A stretch of 64,000 bases of DNA from G965247475 sp965247475. Its GTDB lineage: Bacteria; Chloroflexota; UBA11872. A program made the position numbers and the translations under genes. The DNA is taken from the NCBI GenBank assembly GCA_965247475.1, contig OZ252016.1:248001-312000 (forward strand), given 5' to 3'. Below, in pieces: positions 38,262-46,574 of the stretch; positions within the stretch are counted from its first letter, which is position 1; every line of letters starts with the position of its first letter. The notes under the pieces are model-generated. The model saw nothing but the letters and a program-made list of their open reading frames with translations, did not search any database and was not told where the DNA came from.

Positions 38262-39065
38262 ATGGGGAGCTATGACGGCAAGGTCGTGATCGTCACAGGC
38301 GGCGCCAAGGGAATCGGCGGGGGCATCTCCGAGGGCTTCGCCGCCGAGGGCGCGGCGGTTGCGCTGGCCGACGTTGACGCGGACGCGGCGGGTGCGTTGG
38401 AGTCGCGGCTGCGCGGGGCCGGGCGGCGCGCGCAAGCGGTGATCGGGGATGTGGGCGTGGCCGCCGATTGCCGTCGAATCGTGGCGGAGACGGTAGTGGC
38501 CTTCGGCGGTGTAGACGTGCTGGTGAACAACGCCGGCATTCAACCGCCGTCGTCATACAAGAACGCCGAGGACACGCCTGAGGAGCTCTGGGACCGCATC
38601 ATCGATGTGAATCTCAAGGCGCAGTTCCTGATGGCCAAGTACGCCATTCCAGAGATGCGCGCGCGTGGCGGGGGCGTGATCCTGAACGTCGCGAGCGTTC
38701 AAGGGCTGCAATCGATGCAGAACGTTCCTGCGTACGCGGCCAGCAAAGGCGGCAGCCTGTCGCTGACGCGCAACCTGGCGCTCGACTATGCGAGGGAGAA
38801 CATCCGGGTGCTCGCAATCTGCCCCGGCTCGGTGGATAGCCCGATGCTGCGCACGACCGCCGCGATGGAGAGCAGCGACACCGAAGAGGTCGTCCAGCGG
38901 TGGGGGCGGGGGCATCCCATCGGCCGGCTAGGACGGCCGGAGGACATCGCGCACGCCGCGGTGTTTCTGGCGAGTCCGAAGGCCGGCTTCATGACCGGCG
39001 AGTACGTCTGCGTCGACGGGGGTTACATGGCGCAAGGCGCGTGGGCGGCGGGGGCCGGCTCGTAG
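38262..39065 (+). CDS. Short-chain dehydrogenase/reductase
   Basis: 267 residues from ATG 38262, with GAGGGA upstream (an in-frame GTG at 38229 is less likely). Classical SDR: VIVTGGAKGIGGGISEGFAA (cofactor glycine motif), ADVDADAA (Asp after strand 2, favouring NAD), VLVNNAGIQPP, LNVASVQGLQS (catalytic Ser), YAASKGGSLSL (Tyr-X3-Lys) and ICPGSVDSPML. The C-terminus has FMTGEYVCVDGGYMAQG. Probably oxidises a sugar, polyol or hydroxy acid. Substrate not determinable. Confidence 0.93.
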   Translation: MGSYDGKVVIVTGGAKGIGGGISEGFAAEGAAVALADVDADAAGALESRLRGAGRRAQAVIGDVGVAADCRRIVAETVVAFGGVDVLVNNAGIQPPSSYKNAEDTPEELWDRIIDVNLKAQFLMAKYAIPEMRARGGGVILNVASVQGLQSMQNVPAYAASKGGSLSLTRNLALDYARENIRVLAICPGSVDSPMLRTTAAMESSDTEEVVQRWGRGHPIGRLGRPEDIAHAAVFLASPKAGFMTGEYVCVDGGYMAQGAWAAGAGS

Positions 39066-39180
39066 CGTCACTAGGCGCGGCGAAGCCTCGGTGGGAAACG
39101 TCACAGGCCCGCGCGGAGCGCTTCGCTAGACTGCCGCGGCGTGGGCGCGATCGGCGCGCCGGGGACGGCGGGCACTAAGC

Positions 39181-39705
39181 ATGACGGAACGCGAGGAACG
39201 ACTGGCGGTCGCGGCCCCGGAGGAGCACTCACACACCCCACGGCCGCGCGACCTGGCCGTGGCGGTCGGCGTGGGCGTGCTGGTGGCGGCGGCGTTCGTG
39301 GTGGTCGTGGGCGTAATCACGGACGGCATCGACACCCCGCTGCGCGCACGTCTGACCCCGCTCCTGGCGGTGGACTACCCGATCTGGGGACTCAACGCAG
39401 CGCTGCTCGGCGCACTGGCAGCGTTGAGCGTGTATGCGCAGCGCTCCCGGCGGCGGGTGCGGACGGGCGCGCTCTTTGGCGGGGGGTTCCTTGCCGCGTT
39501 CGCGGTCTCGTGCCCGCTCTGCAACTGGCTGCTGGTGGCCGCGTTCGGGGCCGGCGGGGTGTTGAACTTCATCGAGCCGGCGCGGCCTTTCCTGGGTGGC
39601 GCGGCCACGCTGTTCCTCGCATACATCCTAGTCCGGCGGGTACGCGCGTTCCGGTCCGAATGTCCCGCCTGCGGAGTGCACGCGGCGCCGACGGCCGTCG
39701 GCTGA
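39181..39705 (+). CDS. Four-TM membrane protein with CPLC and CPAC motifs, unknown
   Basis: 174 residues. Hydrophilic N-terminus, then helices about residues 26-48, 62-85, 95-122 and 130-150. SCPLCNWLLVAAFG puts a CxxC pair at the start of or within helix 3, and the soluble tail has ECPACGVH, a second CxxC. Two CxxC pairs at the two faces suggest thiol redox or metal (Cu, Hg, Zn) handling, but no family is recognised. Ends 14 bases before the convergent gltX. Confidence 0.6.
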   Translation: MTEREERLAVAAPEEHSHTPRPRDLAVAVGVGVLVAAAFVVVVGVITDGIDTPLRARLTPLLAVDYPIWGLNAALLGALAALSVYAQRSRRRVRTGALFGGGFLAAFAVSCPLCNWLLVAAFGAGGVLNFIEPARPFLGGAATLFLAYILVRRVRAFRSECPACGVHAAPTAVG

Positions 39706-39718
39706 TTGGCGAGCGCCG

Positions 39719-41188
39719 TCAGGGCGAGGAGAGGGCTTCGAGTCCCGCGCGGGCGCGATCCAATCGCGCCAGACAGCGTTCGCGGCCCAGAACGGCCATG
39801 GTCTGGAACAGCGGCGGCGCGGCCTTCCGGCCGGTGACCGCGATGCGCACGGGGGTGAAGAGGTCGCCGTGCTTCCAGGCGAGCTCGTCGGCGAGGCCGC
39901 GCAGGCCGGCCTCGATGGAGCTCACATCGAACTCGGGCAGCCCGGCCATGAGGTCGCGGACACGCTCGAGCGCGGCGGCGGTCTCCGAGGAGTCGTGCCT
40001 GTTGAGGTTCATCAGCGTGACGTCCGGATCGAGCCCGTCATCGAAGAAGAACGACATCAGGTCGGGCACTTCGATCAGATGCTTGATCCGCTCCTGCTCG
40101 AGCGTGAGCGCCGCGCGGAAATAGTCGCGCCCGTCATCCGGCACGTTGACCCCGCCGGCCGCCGCGAAGGGCAAGGCGCGCTCGACCAAGTCGTCGAGGT
40201 CGAAACGCCGGATCCACAAGCCGTTGAAGTAGTCGAGCCGCTGGAGGTCAAACACGGCGCCGGCCTTGTTGACGCGCTCGATGGTGAACTCGCGGATCAG
40301 CTCGTCGAGCGTAAATACCTCGCGCTCGTCGCCCGGCGCCCAGCCGAGGAACATCAGGAAGTTGACGACGGCTTCCGGCAGGTAGCCGAGCGTCCGGAAC
40401 TCGCCGACCCACTGCGCGCCGTCCCGCTTGGAGAGCTTCTGGCGCTTGAGGTTGACGACTAGTGGGAGGTGCCCGAAGCCCGGCGGCGCCCAGCCGAGCG
40501 CCCGGTAGAGCAGCAGCTGCCGAAAGGTGTTGGAGACGTGGTCCTGGCCGCGAATGGCGTGGGTGATCTCCATGGCATGGTCGTCCGCGACCACGGCCAT
40601 GTTGTAGAGCGCCGAGCCGTCGCCGCGAGCGATGACGAAGTCCTCGATGTCGGCGGCCTGCATCTCGATCCGACCGAGGACCAGGTCATCGAAGGCGATC
40701 GCCTGAGGCTCGGTCTTGAAGCGAACCGCCGGGACGACGCCGGCCGCTCGGCGCTCGGCGATCTGCGCGTCGGTCAGGCCGCGTCCGAGACCCGAGTAGC
40801 GCGGCGTTTGGCCGCTGCGCCGCTGTTCTGCGCGCTCGGCGGCACGCTCGTCGGCGGTGGTGTAGTCGTAGTAGGCAGCGTGCTCGTCCAGCAGGCGGTC
40901 AATGGCGGCGCGGTGAATCTCGCCGCGCTCGCTCTGCCGATACGGCCCGTGCGGCCCGCCGGTGTCGGGGCCCTCGTCCCACTCAATGCCCAGCCAGCGA
41001 AGGCCGTCCGCGATGCCGGCTTCCTTGGACGCGTCGCTCCGCTCGGCGTCCGTATCCTCGATCCGGAGCACGAACCGACCGCCTTGCTGGCGTGCGAGCA
41101 GGAAGTTGAAGAGGGCGGTGCGCGCACCCCCAACGTGGATATCGCCGGTCGGACTTGGCGCCATGCGAACTCGAATCGGATCGGTCAT
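39719..41188 (-). CDS. gltX: Glutamyl-tRNA synthetase
   Basis: 489 residues from ATG 41188 (MTDPIRVRMAPSPTGDIHVG); the frame extends 249 codons upstream but that region is Arg/Thr-rich shadow of the Nudix gene. Class I synthetase: APSPTGDIHVGGARTALFNF (HIGH-like, with HVGG), FVLRIEDTDAERS, NMAVVADDHAMEITHAIRGQDHVSNT and the KMSKS-equivalent KLSKRDGAQWVGEFR. C-terminal anticodon-binding helices (RAALTLEQERIKHLIEVPDL). Charges tRNA-Glu; without GatCAB information it cannot be said whether it also charges tRNA-Gln (a tRNA-Gln gene lies 2 kb away). Confidence 0.95.
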   Translation of the reverse strand: MTDPIRVRMAPSPTGDIHVGGARTALFNFLLARQQGGRFVLRIEDTDAERSDASKEAGIADGLRWLGIEWDEGPDTGGPHGPYRQSERGEIHRAAIDRLLDEHAAYYDYTTADERAAERAEQRRSGQTPRYSGLGRGLTDAQIAERRAAGVVPAVRFKTEPQAIAFDDLVLGRIEMQAADIEDFVIARGDGSALYNMAVVADDHAMEITHAIRGQDHVSNTFRQLLLYRALGWAPPGFGHLPLVVNLKRQKLSKRDGAQWVGEFRTLGYLPEAVVNFLMFLGWAPGDEREVFTLDELIREFTIERVNKAGAVFDLQRLDYFNGLWIRRFDLDDLVERALPFAAAGGVNVPDDGRDYFRAALTLEQERIKHLIEVPDLMSFFFDDGLDPDVTLMNLNRHDSSETAAALERVRDLMAGLPEFDVSSIEAGLRGLADELAWKHGDLFTPVRIAVTGRKAAPPLFQTMAVLGRERCLARLDRARAGLEALSSP

Positions 41189-41468
41189 GAGTTCCTTCCG
41201 GGCGCCGCGAGCTGAGCCCACGGGCGCCGGCCTGAACGCCAGCTCGTGCTTTGCGGCGATCTCCGCGATGGGCGCGCAGGTGGCGTCCAGCGTACCGCCC
41301 CACGCGCTTCGAACCCGCCGGACCGGCTCCGGCGGCAGGTCAGTGTGATTGCGCGGCGCGCCGCCGCGGGGATTCGGACCAGGGGGGGGCAGCGTCAAGA
41401 TCACAGACGTCGCGGTCGAGCAGTTCAGATTCCTGACGCGCGACCGTCCCGACGGCCGCGGCCGGATG

Positions 41469-42038
41469 TCAGCGGGGGAGCTTGCCCCGCGCGTCGGCCA
41501 GCAGGACGGTGTAGTTGAGCGCGACGGCCGGGTAGTCACCGCGCAGGATTCCGGCTCGCAGCTCGCCGATGGGGACGCGAACAACCTCGAGCACTTCGTT
41601 GGGCTCGAGCTGCTGGCTGCCCGCGATGAGATCACCGCCCACGTACATGTGCATCTTGAAGGCGGCCAGCGACGGGACCGGCGTGTAGTCGCCAAGCCAC
41701 TCGATGCGGCCGAGCCGGTACCCGGTCTCCTCCTCGAATTCACGTCGGGCGGCGTCGAGCGGATCCTCGCCGGAATCCCGATGCCCGGCGGGCAGCTCCA
41801 GGGTGACGCCGCGCATCGGATGTCGATACTGACGAACGCAGACGGCCCGGTCCCGGTCATCGAGCGCCAGCACCACCACCGCGCCGCTGCCAATGCCGAG
41901 GTGCGTGTACTCCATCTCGCGACCGTCGTGCGCACGGATGACGTCCACGAAGACCGGAAACCGTCCGCGCCAGGCGGTGTGTGAGGAGACGGTCTCCCAG
42001 GCTAGGTCGTCAGACTCTGTCACTCGGTGTGAATCCAT
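41469..42038 (-). CDS. Nudix hydrolase, ADP-ribose pyrophosphatase-like
   Basis: 189 residues from ATG 42038. The frame is open further upstream but that part is low-complexity non-coding. N-terminal FPVFVDVIRAHDGREMEYTH and GAVVVLALDDRDRAVCVRQY then RHPMRGVTLELPAGHRDSGE with DPLDAARREFEEETGYRLG: the Nudix box with the E-loop typical of ADP-sugar pyrophosphatases. Cleaves ADP-ribose or similar nucleotide sugars. Distinct from the Nudix gene at 2 kb. Confidence 0.9.
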   Translation of the reverse strand: MDSHRVTESDDLAWETVSSHTAWRGRFPVFVDVIRAHDGREMEYTHLGIGSGAVVVLALDDRDRAVCVRQYRHPMRGVTLELPAGHRDSGEDPLDAARREFEEETGYRLGRIEWLGDYTPVPSLAAFKMHMYVGGDLIAGSQQLEPNEVLEVVRVPIGELRAGILRGDYPAVALNYTVLLADARGKLPR

Positions 42039-42216
42039 GGTCGGCACGTGGTCGGGTCGGGCCGTGGTCCCTTCGACGTTTGGGGACGCGATCCCGTCCG
42101 GAGGCTCAGGGCAAGCTCTTCGCCACGCTAAGAATGACATGCCGGGGCTTGAGACGACGTGCACGAGCTCCCGCTGACATGAAACGGTCAGGGTGAGGTG
42201 GGCGCGCGCCGGACGA

Positions 42217-42945
42217 TCACGGTGCGCCGGCAACGTGGCGGCGCAGCAGCACGGGAATCTCGGCAAGCCGCGAAACGGTCGGGACATCGCGCGACGGCCG
42301 ATTGGCGGTGTTCACCCAGACGGCGTCGATTCCCACCGCCAGGGCGCCCTCGACATCCATCTCAAAGCTGTCGCCCACGTGCACGGTCTGGGGGGCGGTC
42401 GCGCCCGCGATCTCGAGCGCACGGTGGAAGAATCTGGCGTCGGGCTTCTCGTAGCCCACCACGCCGGAGATGGCCTGGGCGTCGAGCAGGGTGTCGATCT
42501 GCAAGTGGCGGAGCAGCTCGGCGAGCCACGGCTCCCAGTTCGACGCCACAACGACGCGCGCTCCAAGCCCGCGCAGCTCGCGAAGGACCTCGGGGGCATC
42601 GGGGATGCAGCCATAGGCGTCGAGCCGCGTCGCCCGCGCGTACATCCGACTGGCGAAGGTCTTCGAATCGTTGACGCCGATGGCGCCCGCCAAGCGCTCG
42701 TACATATCGCCCCAAAACGCGCGCGAGCGCTCCGTGCTGGTCGTATAGCGCTTCGCCGCCGGCCGTGTGGCCGCTTCGCCGTAGGCCTTGGATGCGGCGG
42801 CCTGCATCACGTCCGCGGCGACCGTCGTGCCTAGGCGACTGGCCTCCTGGGCCGCCACCGCTTCGAACGGAGGGTCCAGGTGCACCAGGGTCTCGCCGGC
42901 ATCGATGAACACGAACCGGTACGGCCCGCGCAGCTCTCGGCCCAT
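42217..42945 (-). CDS. HAD-superfamily hydrolase
   Basis: 242 residues from ATG 42945. Motif I FIDAGETLVHL (nucleophile Asp; the +2 position is Gly instead of the usual Asp, as in several HAD-IA members), cap domain ~residues 20-110, motif II RVVVASNWE, motif III Lys in GYEKPDARFF, motif IV TVHVGDSFEMDVEGALAVG. Phosphatase or dehalogenase-like; substrate unknown. Confidence 0.88.
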   Translation of the reverse strand: MGRELRGPYRFVFIDAGETLVHLDPPFEAVAAQEASRLGTTVAADVMQAAASKAYGEAATRPAAKRYTTSTERSRAFWGDMYERLAGAIGVNDSKTFASRMYARATRLDAYGCIPDAPEVLRELRGLGARVVVASNWEPWLAELLRHLQIDTLLDAQAISGVVGYEKPDARFFHRALEIAGATAPQTVHVGDSFEMDVEGALAVGIDAVWVNTANRPSRDVPTVSRLAEIPVLLRRHVAGAP

Positions 42946-43045
42946 TCGCGCATCGTATCCGGCGGCCGACAGCCACACGATTGGGCGCCGAGTCTGGCGG
43001 AGGGCCTCATGGTAAGGTTCGATCGGACTCGCAACGGGTTCGCTC

Positions 43046-43116
43046 TGGGGCGTCGTCTAGTGGTAGGACGCGTGGCTCTGGACCACGAAGCGGTGGTTCG
43101 AATCCATCCGCCCCAG
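43046..43116 (+). tRNA. tRNA-Gln (CTG)
   Basis: 71 bases. Acceptor TGGGGCG/CGCCCCA; anticodon stem CGTGG/CCACG with loop CTCTGGA, anticodon CTG; T arm GGTGG-TTCGAAT-CCATC; discriminator G as usual for Gln. CCA is not encoded. Confidence 0.93.
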
Positions 43117-43184
43117 CCGGATGGCGCGCGCCGCGCCGCTACGATCGGTTGCTCCCGGCGGCCGCTGGGTTTACCGCACTCGGG

Positions 43185-43430
43185 CTAGGCCCTTCGACCC
43201 ACTCGGGACATGGTTTCGCCGGTCTGGTGGCCGTGAGATTCCTCCGCTCCGCGTCGGAATGACATGACGAGGAGGTGCGGCGCCTTCCATGCGCTCCGGA
43301 CAGCCCTTCCCCGGTCAGAGACCTTCGAATAACCTCCGTCATACCGGCGAAAGCCGGTATCCAGGGTCTCTTCGAGAGTTCGGAGACAGCCCTCACCCCA
43401 AACCTCTCGCAGAGGAGAGGGCGTTACGCA
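43185..43430. repeat. Dispersed repeat cluster, locus F
   Basis: Modules in order: CCTTCGACCCACTCGGG, GTGGCCGTGAGATTCCTCCG...GGAATGACATGA (inverse of the CATGTCATTCC module), ATACCGGCGAAAGCCGGTAT (43341-43360, an 8-bp stem with GAAA loop, REP-like) with following TCCAGGGTCTC, and CCCTCACCCCAAACCTCTCGCAGAGGAGAGGG. The gap 43117-43617 has no gene. Confidence 0.65.
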
Positions 43431-43617
43431 AGGGTCTCGGTCAGGTGGACGCGCGGACCCCGGTCTACCCATCGCGGAGCGTCGGCGCCCTGGTCAGCGC
43501 GTTGCAATGCGGCCGGGAGCGGCTTGCGTATCCTTGCGCCAACGATCCGATCGTCGTGGGCGAAGTCGTGTCCCGGTCGGACGACGGGAGACCCGCCCAT
43601 CGGTCCGAGGTGCCCGC

Positions 43618-44193
43618 ATGCCCGAGAGCCTGCGCGAAGGCGATGCGCTGCTGGTGGTGGACGTCCAGAACGACTTCTGTCCGGGCGGCGCGCTGGCCGT
43701 GCCGGACGGCGACGCGGTCATCACGGTCCTGAACGATTGGATCCAGGCCGCCGTGGCGGCAAGCGTTCCGATCTACGCGTCGCGTGACTGGCACCCCGAG
43801 GACCACGTGAGCTTCACGGAACGCGGCGGTCCGTGGCCGCGGCACTGTGTCCAGGACACGGACGGCGCGGCGTTTCACGCCGACCTGGATCTGCCCGCCG
43901 GGACCGTGATCCTGACCAAGGCCGACCGGCCGGATCAGGACGCGTACTCGGCGTTTGAGGGAACCGGGTTTGCGGAGCGGCTGCGGGCCGACCGCGTGCG
44001 CCGGCTTTGGGTCGGCGGTCTGGCGCTGGACTATTGCGTGCGCGCGTCCGTGCTGGACGCACTGGCGGGCGACGGGCTGGAGGCCTATCTGATCCTGGCG
44101 GCCACGCGGCCGGTGGACGTTCAGGCCGGGGACGGGGCGCGGGCCATCGCCAAGATGGAGGCGGCCGGCGCGCACATCGAGCGGGATCGGTAG
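43618..44193 (+). CDS. pncA: Nicotinamidase
   Basis: 191 residues from ATG 43618 (MPESLREGDALLVVDVQNDF); the frame is open earlier but is repeat-derived. Isochorismatase-like fold with the catalytic Asp in VVDVQNDF, Lys in ILTKADRPDQDAY and Cys in LALDYCVRASVLDAL; SRDWHPEDHVSF carries the metal-site Asp/His pair. Hydrolyses nicotinamide to nicotinate. Its stop is 2 bases before the pncB start, so both steps of the Preiss-Handler entry are in one operon. Confidence 0.94.
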   Translation: MPESLREGDALLVVDVQNDFCPGGALAVPDGDAVITVLNDWIQAAVAASVPIYASRDWHPEDHVSFTERGGPWPRHCVQDTDGAAFHADLDLPAGTVILTKADRPDQDAYSAFEGTGFAERLRADRVRRLWVGGLALDYCVRASVLDALAGDGLEAYLILAATRPVDVQAGDGARAIAKMEAAGAHIERDR

Positions 44194-44195
44194 GG

Positions 44196-45563
44196 GTGCA
44201 CCCCGCGCGCTGGGTGACGGATGCGAACGCGGCGCTCCTGACCGACCTCTACCAGCTCACCATGGTCCAGTCGTATCTCGAGCATGGACTGACCGAACCG
44301 GCCGCGTTCGAGCTCTTCGCGCGGCGGCTGCCTGGCGATCGGAATTTCCTGCTGACGGCCGGGCTGGACGATGTGCTCGGCTACCTGGAGACGCTGCGGT
44401 TCTCGGCGTCGGGGCTCTCGTATCTGGGCTCGCTGGGACGGTTCTCGACCGAGCTTCTGGCGTATCTGGAGGGGTTCCGGTTCAGCGGGGATGTTCGGGC
44501 CATCGTCGAGGGAACGCCGGTCTTCGCCGGCGAACCGATTGTGGAGGTGGTGGCGCCGCTCCCGGAGGCGCAGCTGGTCGAGACTTTTGTTCTGAACCAG
44601 ATCCACCTGCAAACGATGCTGGCCTCCAAGGCGGCGCGAGTGGTCGCGGCGGCCGCCGGACGGGACGTCGTGGACTTCGGCCTCCGCCACGCGCACGGCG
44701 CGGATGCCGGGCTGAAGTCCGCACGGGCGGCGTACCTTGCGGGCGCCAGCGCCACCTCCAACGTGCTGGCGGGTCAGGTCTATGGGATCCCGGTTGCCGG
44801 GACGATGGCGCACAGCTATGTGCAGGCGCATGACGATGAAGCCGCCGCGTTCCGGCATTTCACGCAGACGTTCCCGCGCACCACGTTGCTGGTCGATACC
44901 TACGACACGCTGGAGGGTGTGCGGCGGCTCGCGGCGCTCGCGGCGCTCGCGGACGAGCTCGGCGATCGCTTCGACGTACGCGCCATCCGTCTCGATTCGG
45001 GCGATCTGGCCGAGCTCTCGCACGGCGCGCGAGAAATCCTCGATGCGGCGGGGCTGACCGGCGTGCGGATCGTCGCGAGCGGCAGCTTGGACGAGTTCAG
45101 CATCGCGGATCTGGTCGCGCAACGCGCGCCCATCGACGGGTTTGGGGTCGGCACGCTGATGAACGTGTCGGCGGACGCGCCTTACCTCGACGTGGCGTAC
45201 AAGCTCGTCGAGTATGCGGGCACGGGACGCATGAAGCTGTCGGCCGAGAAAGCCACGCTGCCCGGCCGCAAGCAGGTCTACCGAATCGTCGAGGGCGGAA
45301 CGGCGGCGCGAGACGTGGTGGCGCGGTTCGGGGAGCGCGTTGACGGCGAGGCGCTGATGGAACCGGTTATGCGGGCGGGCGAGCGGTTGCCCGCGGGGCG
45401 GCAGGATCTCGCGCTGATCAGACGTCGGGCGGAAGGCGCAATCGCGCAACTGCCGCCCCGGACTCGGGCGCTCGAGCCGGCCTCGCCGCCGTACCCGGTG
45501 GCAACGAGCGACGCGCTGCGGGCCGAGCACGCGCGCGTGACGCGGCAGCTAGGGTCGGGGTAG
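44196..45563 (+). CDS. pncB: Nicotinate phosphoribosyltransferase
   Basis: 455 residues from GTG 44196. TDLYQLTMVQSYLEHGLTEP is the family opening, NFLLTAGLDDVLGYLETLRF follows, then VDFGLRHAHGADAGLKSARA (with His-Ala-His), YLAGASATSNVLAGQVYGIP, GTMAHSYVQAHDDE (active-site His) and VRAIRLDSGDLAELSHGARE (phosphoribosyl site). Makes nicotinate mononucleotide from nicotinate and PRPP. Follows pncA directly. Confidence 0.94.
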   Translation: MHPARWVTDANAALLTDLYQLTMVQSYLEHGLTEPAAFELFARRLPGDRNFLLTAGLDDVLGYLETLRFSASGLSYLGSLGRFSTELLAYLEGFRFSGDVRAIVEGTPVFAGEPIVEVVAPLPEAQLVETFVLNQIHLQTMLASKAARVVAAAAGRDVVDFGLRHAHGADAGLKSARAAYLAGASATSNVLAGQVYGIPVAGTMAHSYVQAHDDEAAAFRHFTQTFPRTTLLVDTYDTLEGVRRLAALAALADELGDRFDVRAIRLDSGDLAELSHGAREILDAAGLTGVRIVASGSLDEFSIADLVAQRAPIDGFGVGTLMNVSADAPYLDVAYKLVEYAGTGRMKLSAEKATLPGRKQVYRIVEGGTAARDVVARFGERVDGEALMEPVMRAGERLPAGRQDLALIRRRAEGAIAQLPPRTRALEPASPPYPVATSDALRAEHARVTRQLGSG

Positions 45564-45800
45564 GGCGGACCCGGAGCACCCGACCCGCCGGGAACCTCTG
45601 CGTGACACGCGAGGGCGCGGCTCTTTCGACGGACTCAGGAGAGGCCCTGTCGAACCGTGCACCCTGAGCCTGTCGAAGGGGGCACGGGAATGGCGCGACT
45701 CGGGACGGGCCTTTCGACAGACTCAGGACAGCGTTTCGCCAGTCCGGCGGCCATGAGATTCCTCGGCTTCGCCTCGCAATGACATGAAGGGGGCACGGGC
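45564..45800. repeat. Dispersed repeat cluster, locus G
   Basis: CTTTCGACGGACTCAGGAGA, CGTGCACCCTGAGCCTGTCG followed by AAGGGGGCACGG (the same longer unit as at 5590-5620), CCTTTCGACAGACTCAGGAC and GCGGCCATGAGATTCCTCGG...GCAATGACATGA. Three copies of the GTCGAAGG core in ~120 bases plus one ATTCC module. No gene. Confidence 0.65.
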
Positions 45801-46298
45801 TCAGCTCGACGATCCGCGCTCCCCGAGCTCGTCGTCGATCCGCAGCAGCTCGACGGCGGCATCGCCGATGACTTCGAGCCGGTGAACGATGCCGGCGGCG
45901 GTGTCCTCTTCCTCGACTTGCTCGTCGACGAACCAGCGGAGCATGTTCCGGGCCGCATTGTCACCGTGATCGGCGGTCCGGGTCATGACGTCATCGATCG
46001 CCGCGGTCACCTCACGCTCGTGGGCGAGGGCGGCTCGAAACGCCTCGAGCGGCGAGCCGAAATCCTGGGGCGGCGTCTCCATGGCGGCGAGCACGACCCG
46101 GCCGTGCCGCTTCACGATGTGCTCGAAGATGCGCATCCCGTGGGCCCGTTCCTCTTCGCTCTGCGCCCGCATCCACCGGGCCAGGCCCGGAAACTCCTTG
46201 GCTTCCAGGTCGGCGGACATGGCGAGATAGAGGTACGACGAGCTGAACTCCAGATTCAGTTGCGCGTTGAGGGCATTCAGTACCGGCGCTTGCAGCAT
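45801..46298 (-). CDS. Non-haem ferritin
   Basis: 165 residues from ATG 46298. Four-helix iron-storage protein: LNAQLNLEFSSSYLYLAMSA (ferroxidase Glu), MRAQSEEERAHGMRIFEHIV (Glu and His ligands), VTRTADHGD-type loop, and MLRWFVDEQVEEEDTAAGIV with further Glu residues. This is the bacterial FtnA type (not haem-binding Bfr, since the Met at the haem site is not in context). Oxidises and stores Fe(II), and protects from iron-driven damage. No Fur box was identified. Confidence 0.93.
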   Translation of the reverse strand: MLQAPVLNALNAQLNLEFSSSYLYLAMSADLEAKEFPGLARWMRAQSEEERAHGMRIFEHIVKRHGRVVLAAMETPPQDFGSPLEAFRAALAHEREVTAAIDDVMTRTADHGDNAARNMLRWFVDEQVEEEDTAAGIVHRLEVIGDAAVELLRIDDELGERGSSS

Positions 46299-46574
46299 TT
46301 GATGTGGTCCCCTTTCCGGCCGCCCGCGCATCGCGCGTCGGGTCAGGCCACCGAGTGTGCATCGTGAGCGTCACGGCGGCGAAATCGAACTGCCTCAACG
46401 GGCATCCAGTGCGGGTCGAGCGCCAGCCCGGCGCCTCGTGGCAGCTCACCGCGCCTGGCCGACACGCCGCCATCCCGTGGGCCGCGGCCCGGGTCTCATG
46501 TCGGTCCGCGCTCGGCGCGGGGATGACGCGCAAGCGGTTGCGGGGATTCCCGCATGGGGGTGCTGCGAACGCGG
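46299..46574. other. Gap between ferritin and sthA
   Basis: About 275 bases with no supported gene, repeat module or RNA. Confidence 0.4.

Noticed and set aside
41200..41935. Upstream 249-codon extension of gltX
   Set aside because: No family similarity before MTDPIRVRMAPSPTG, and it runs antisense or out of frame through the Nudix gene; the synthetase has normal length from 41188.
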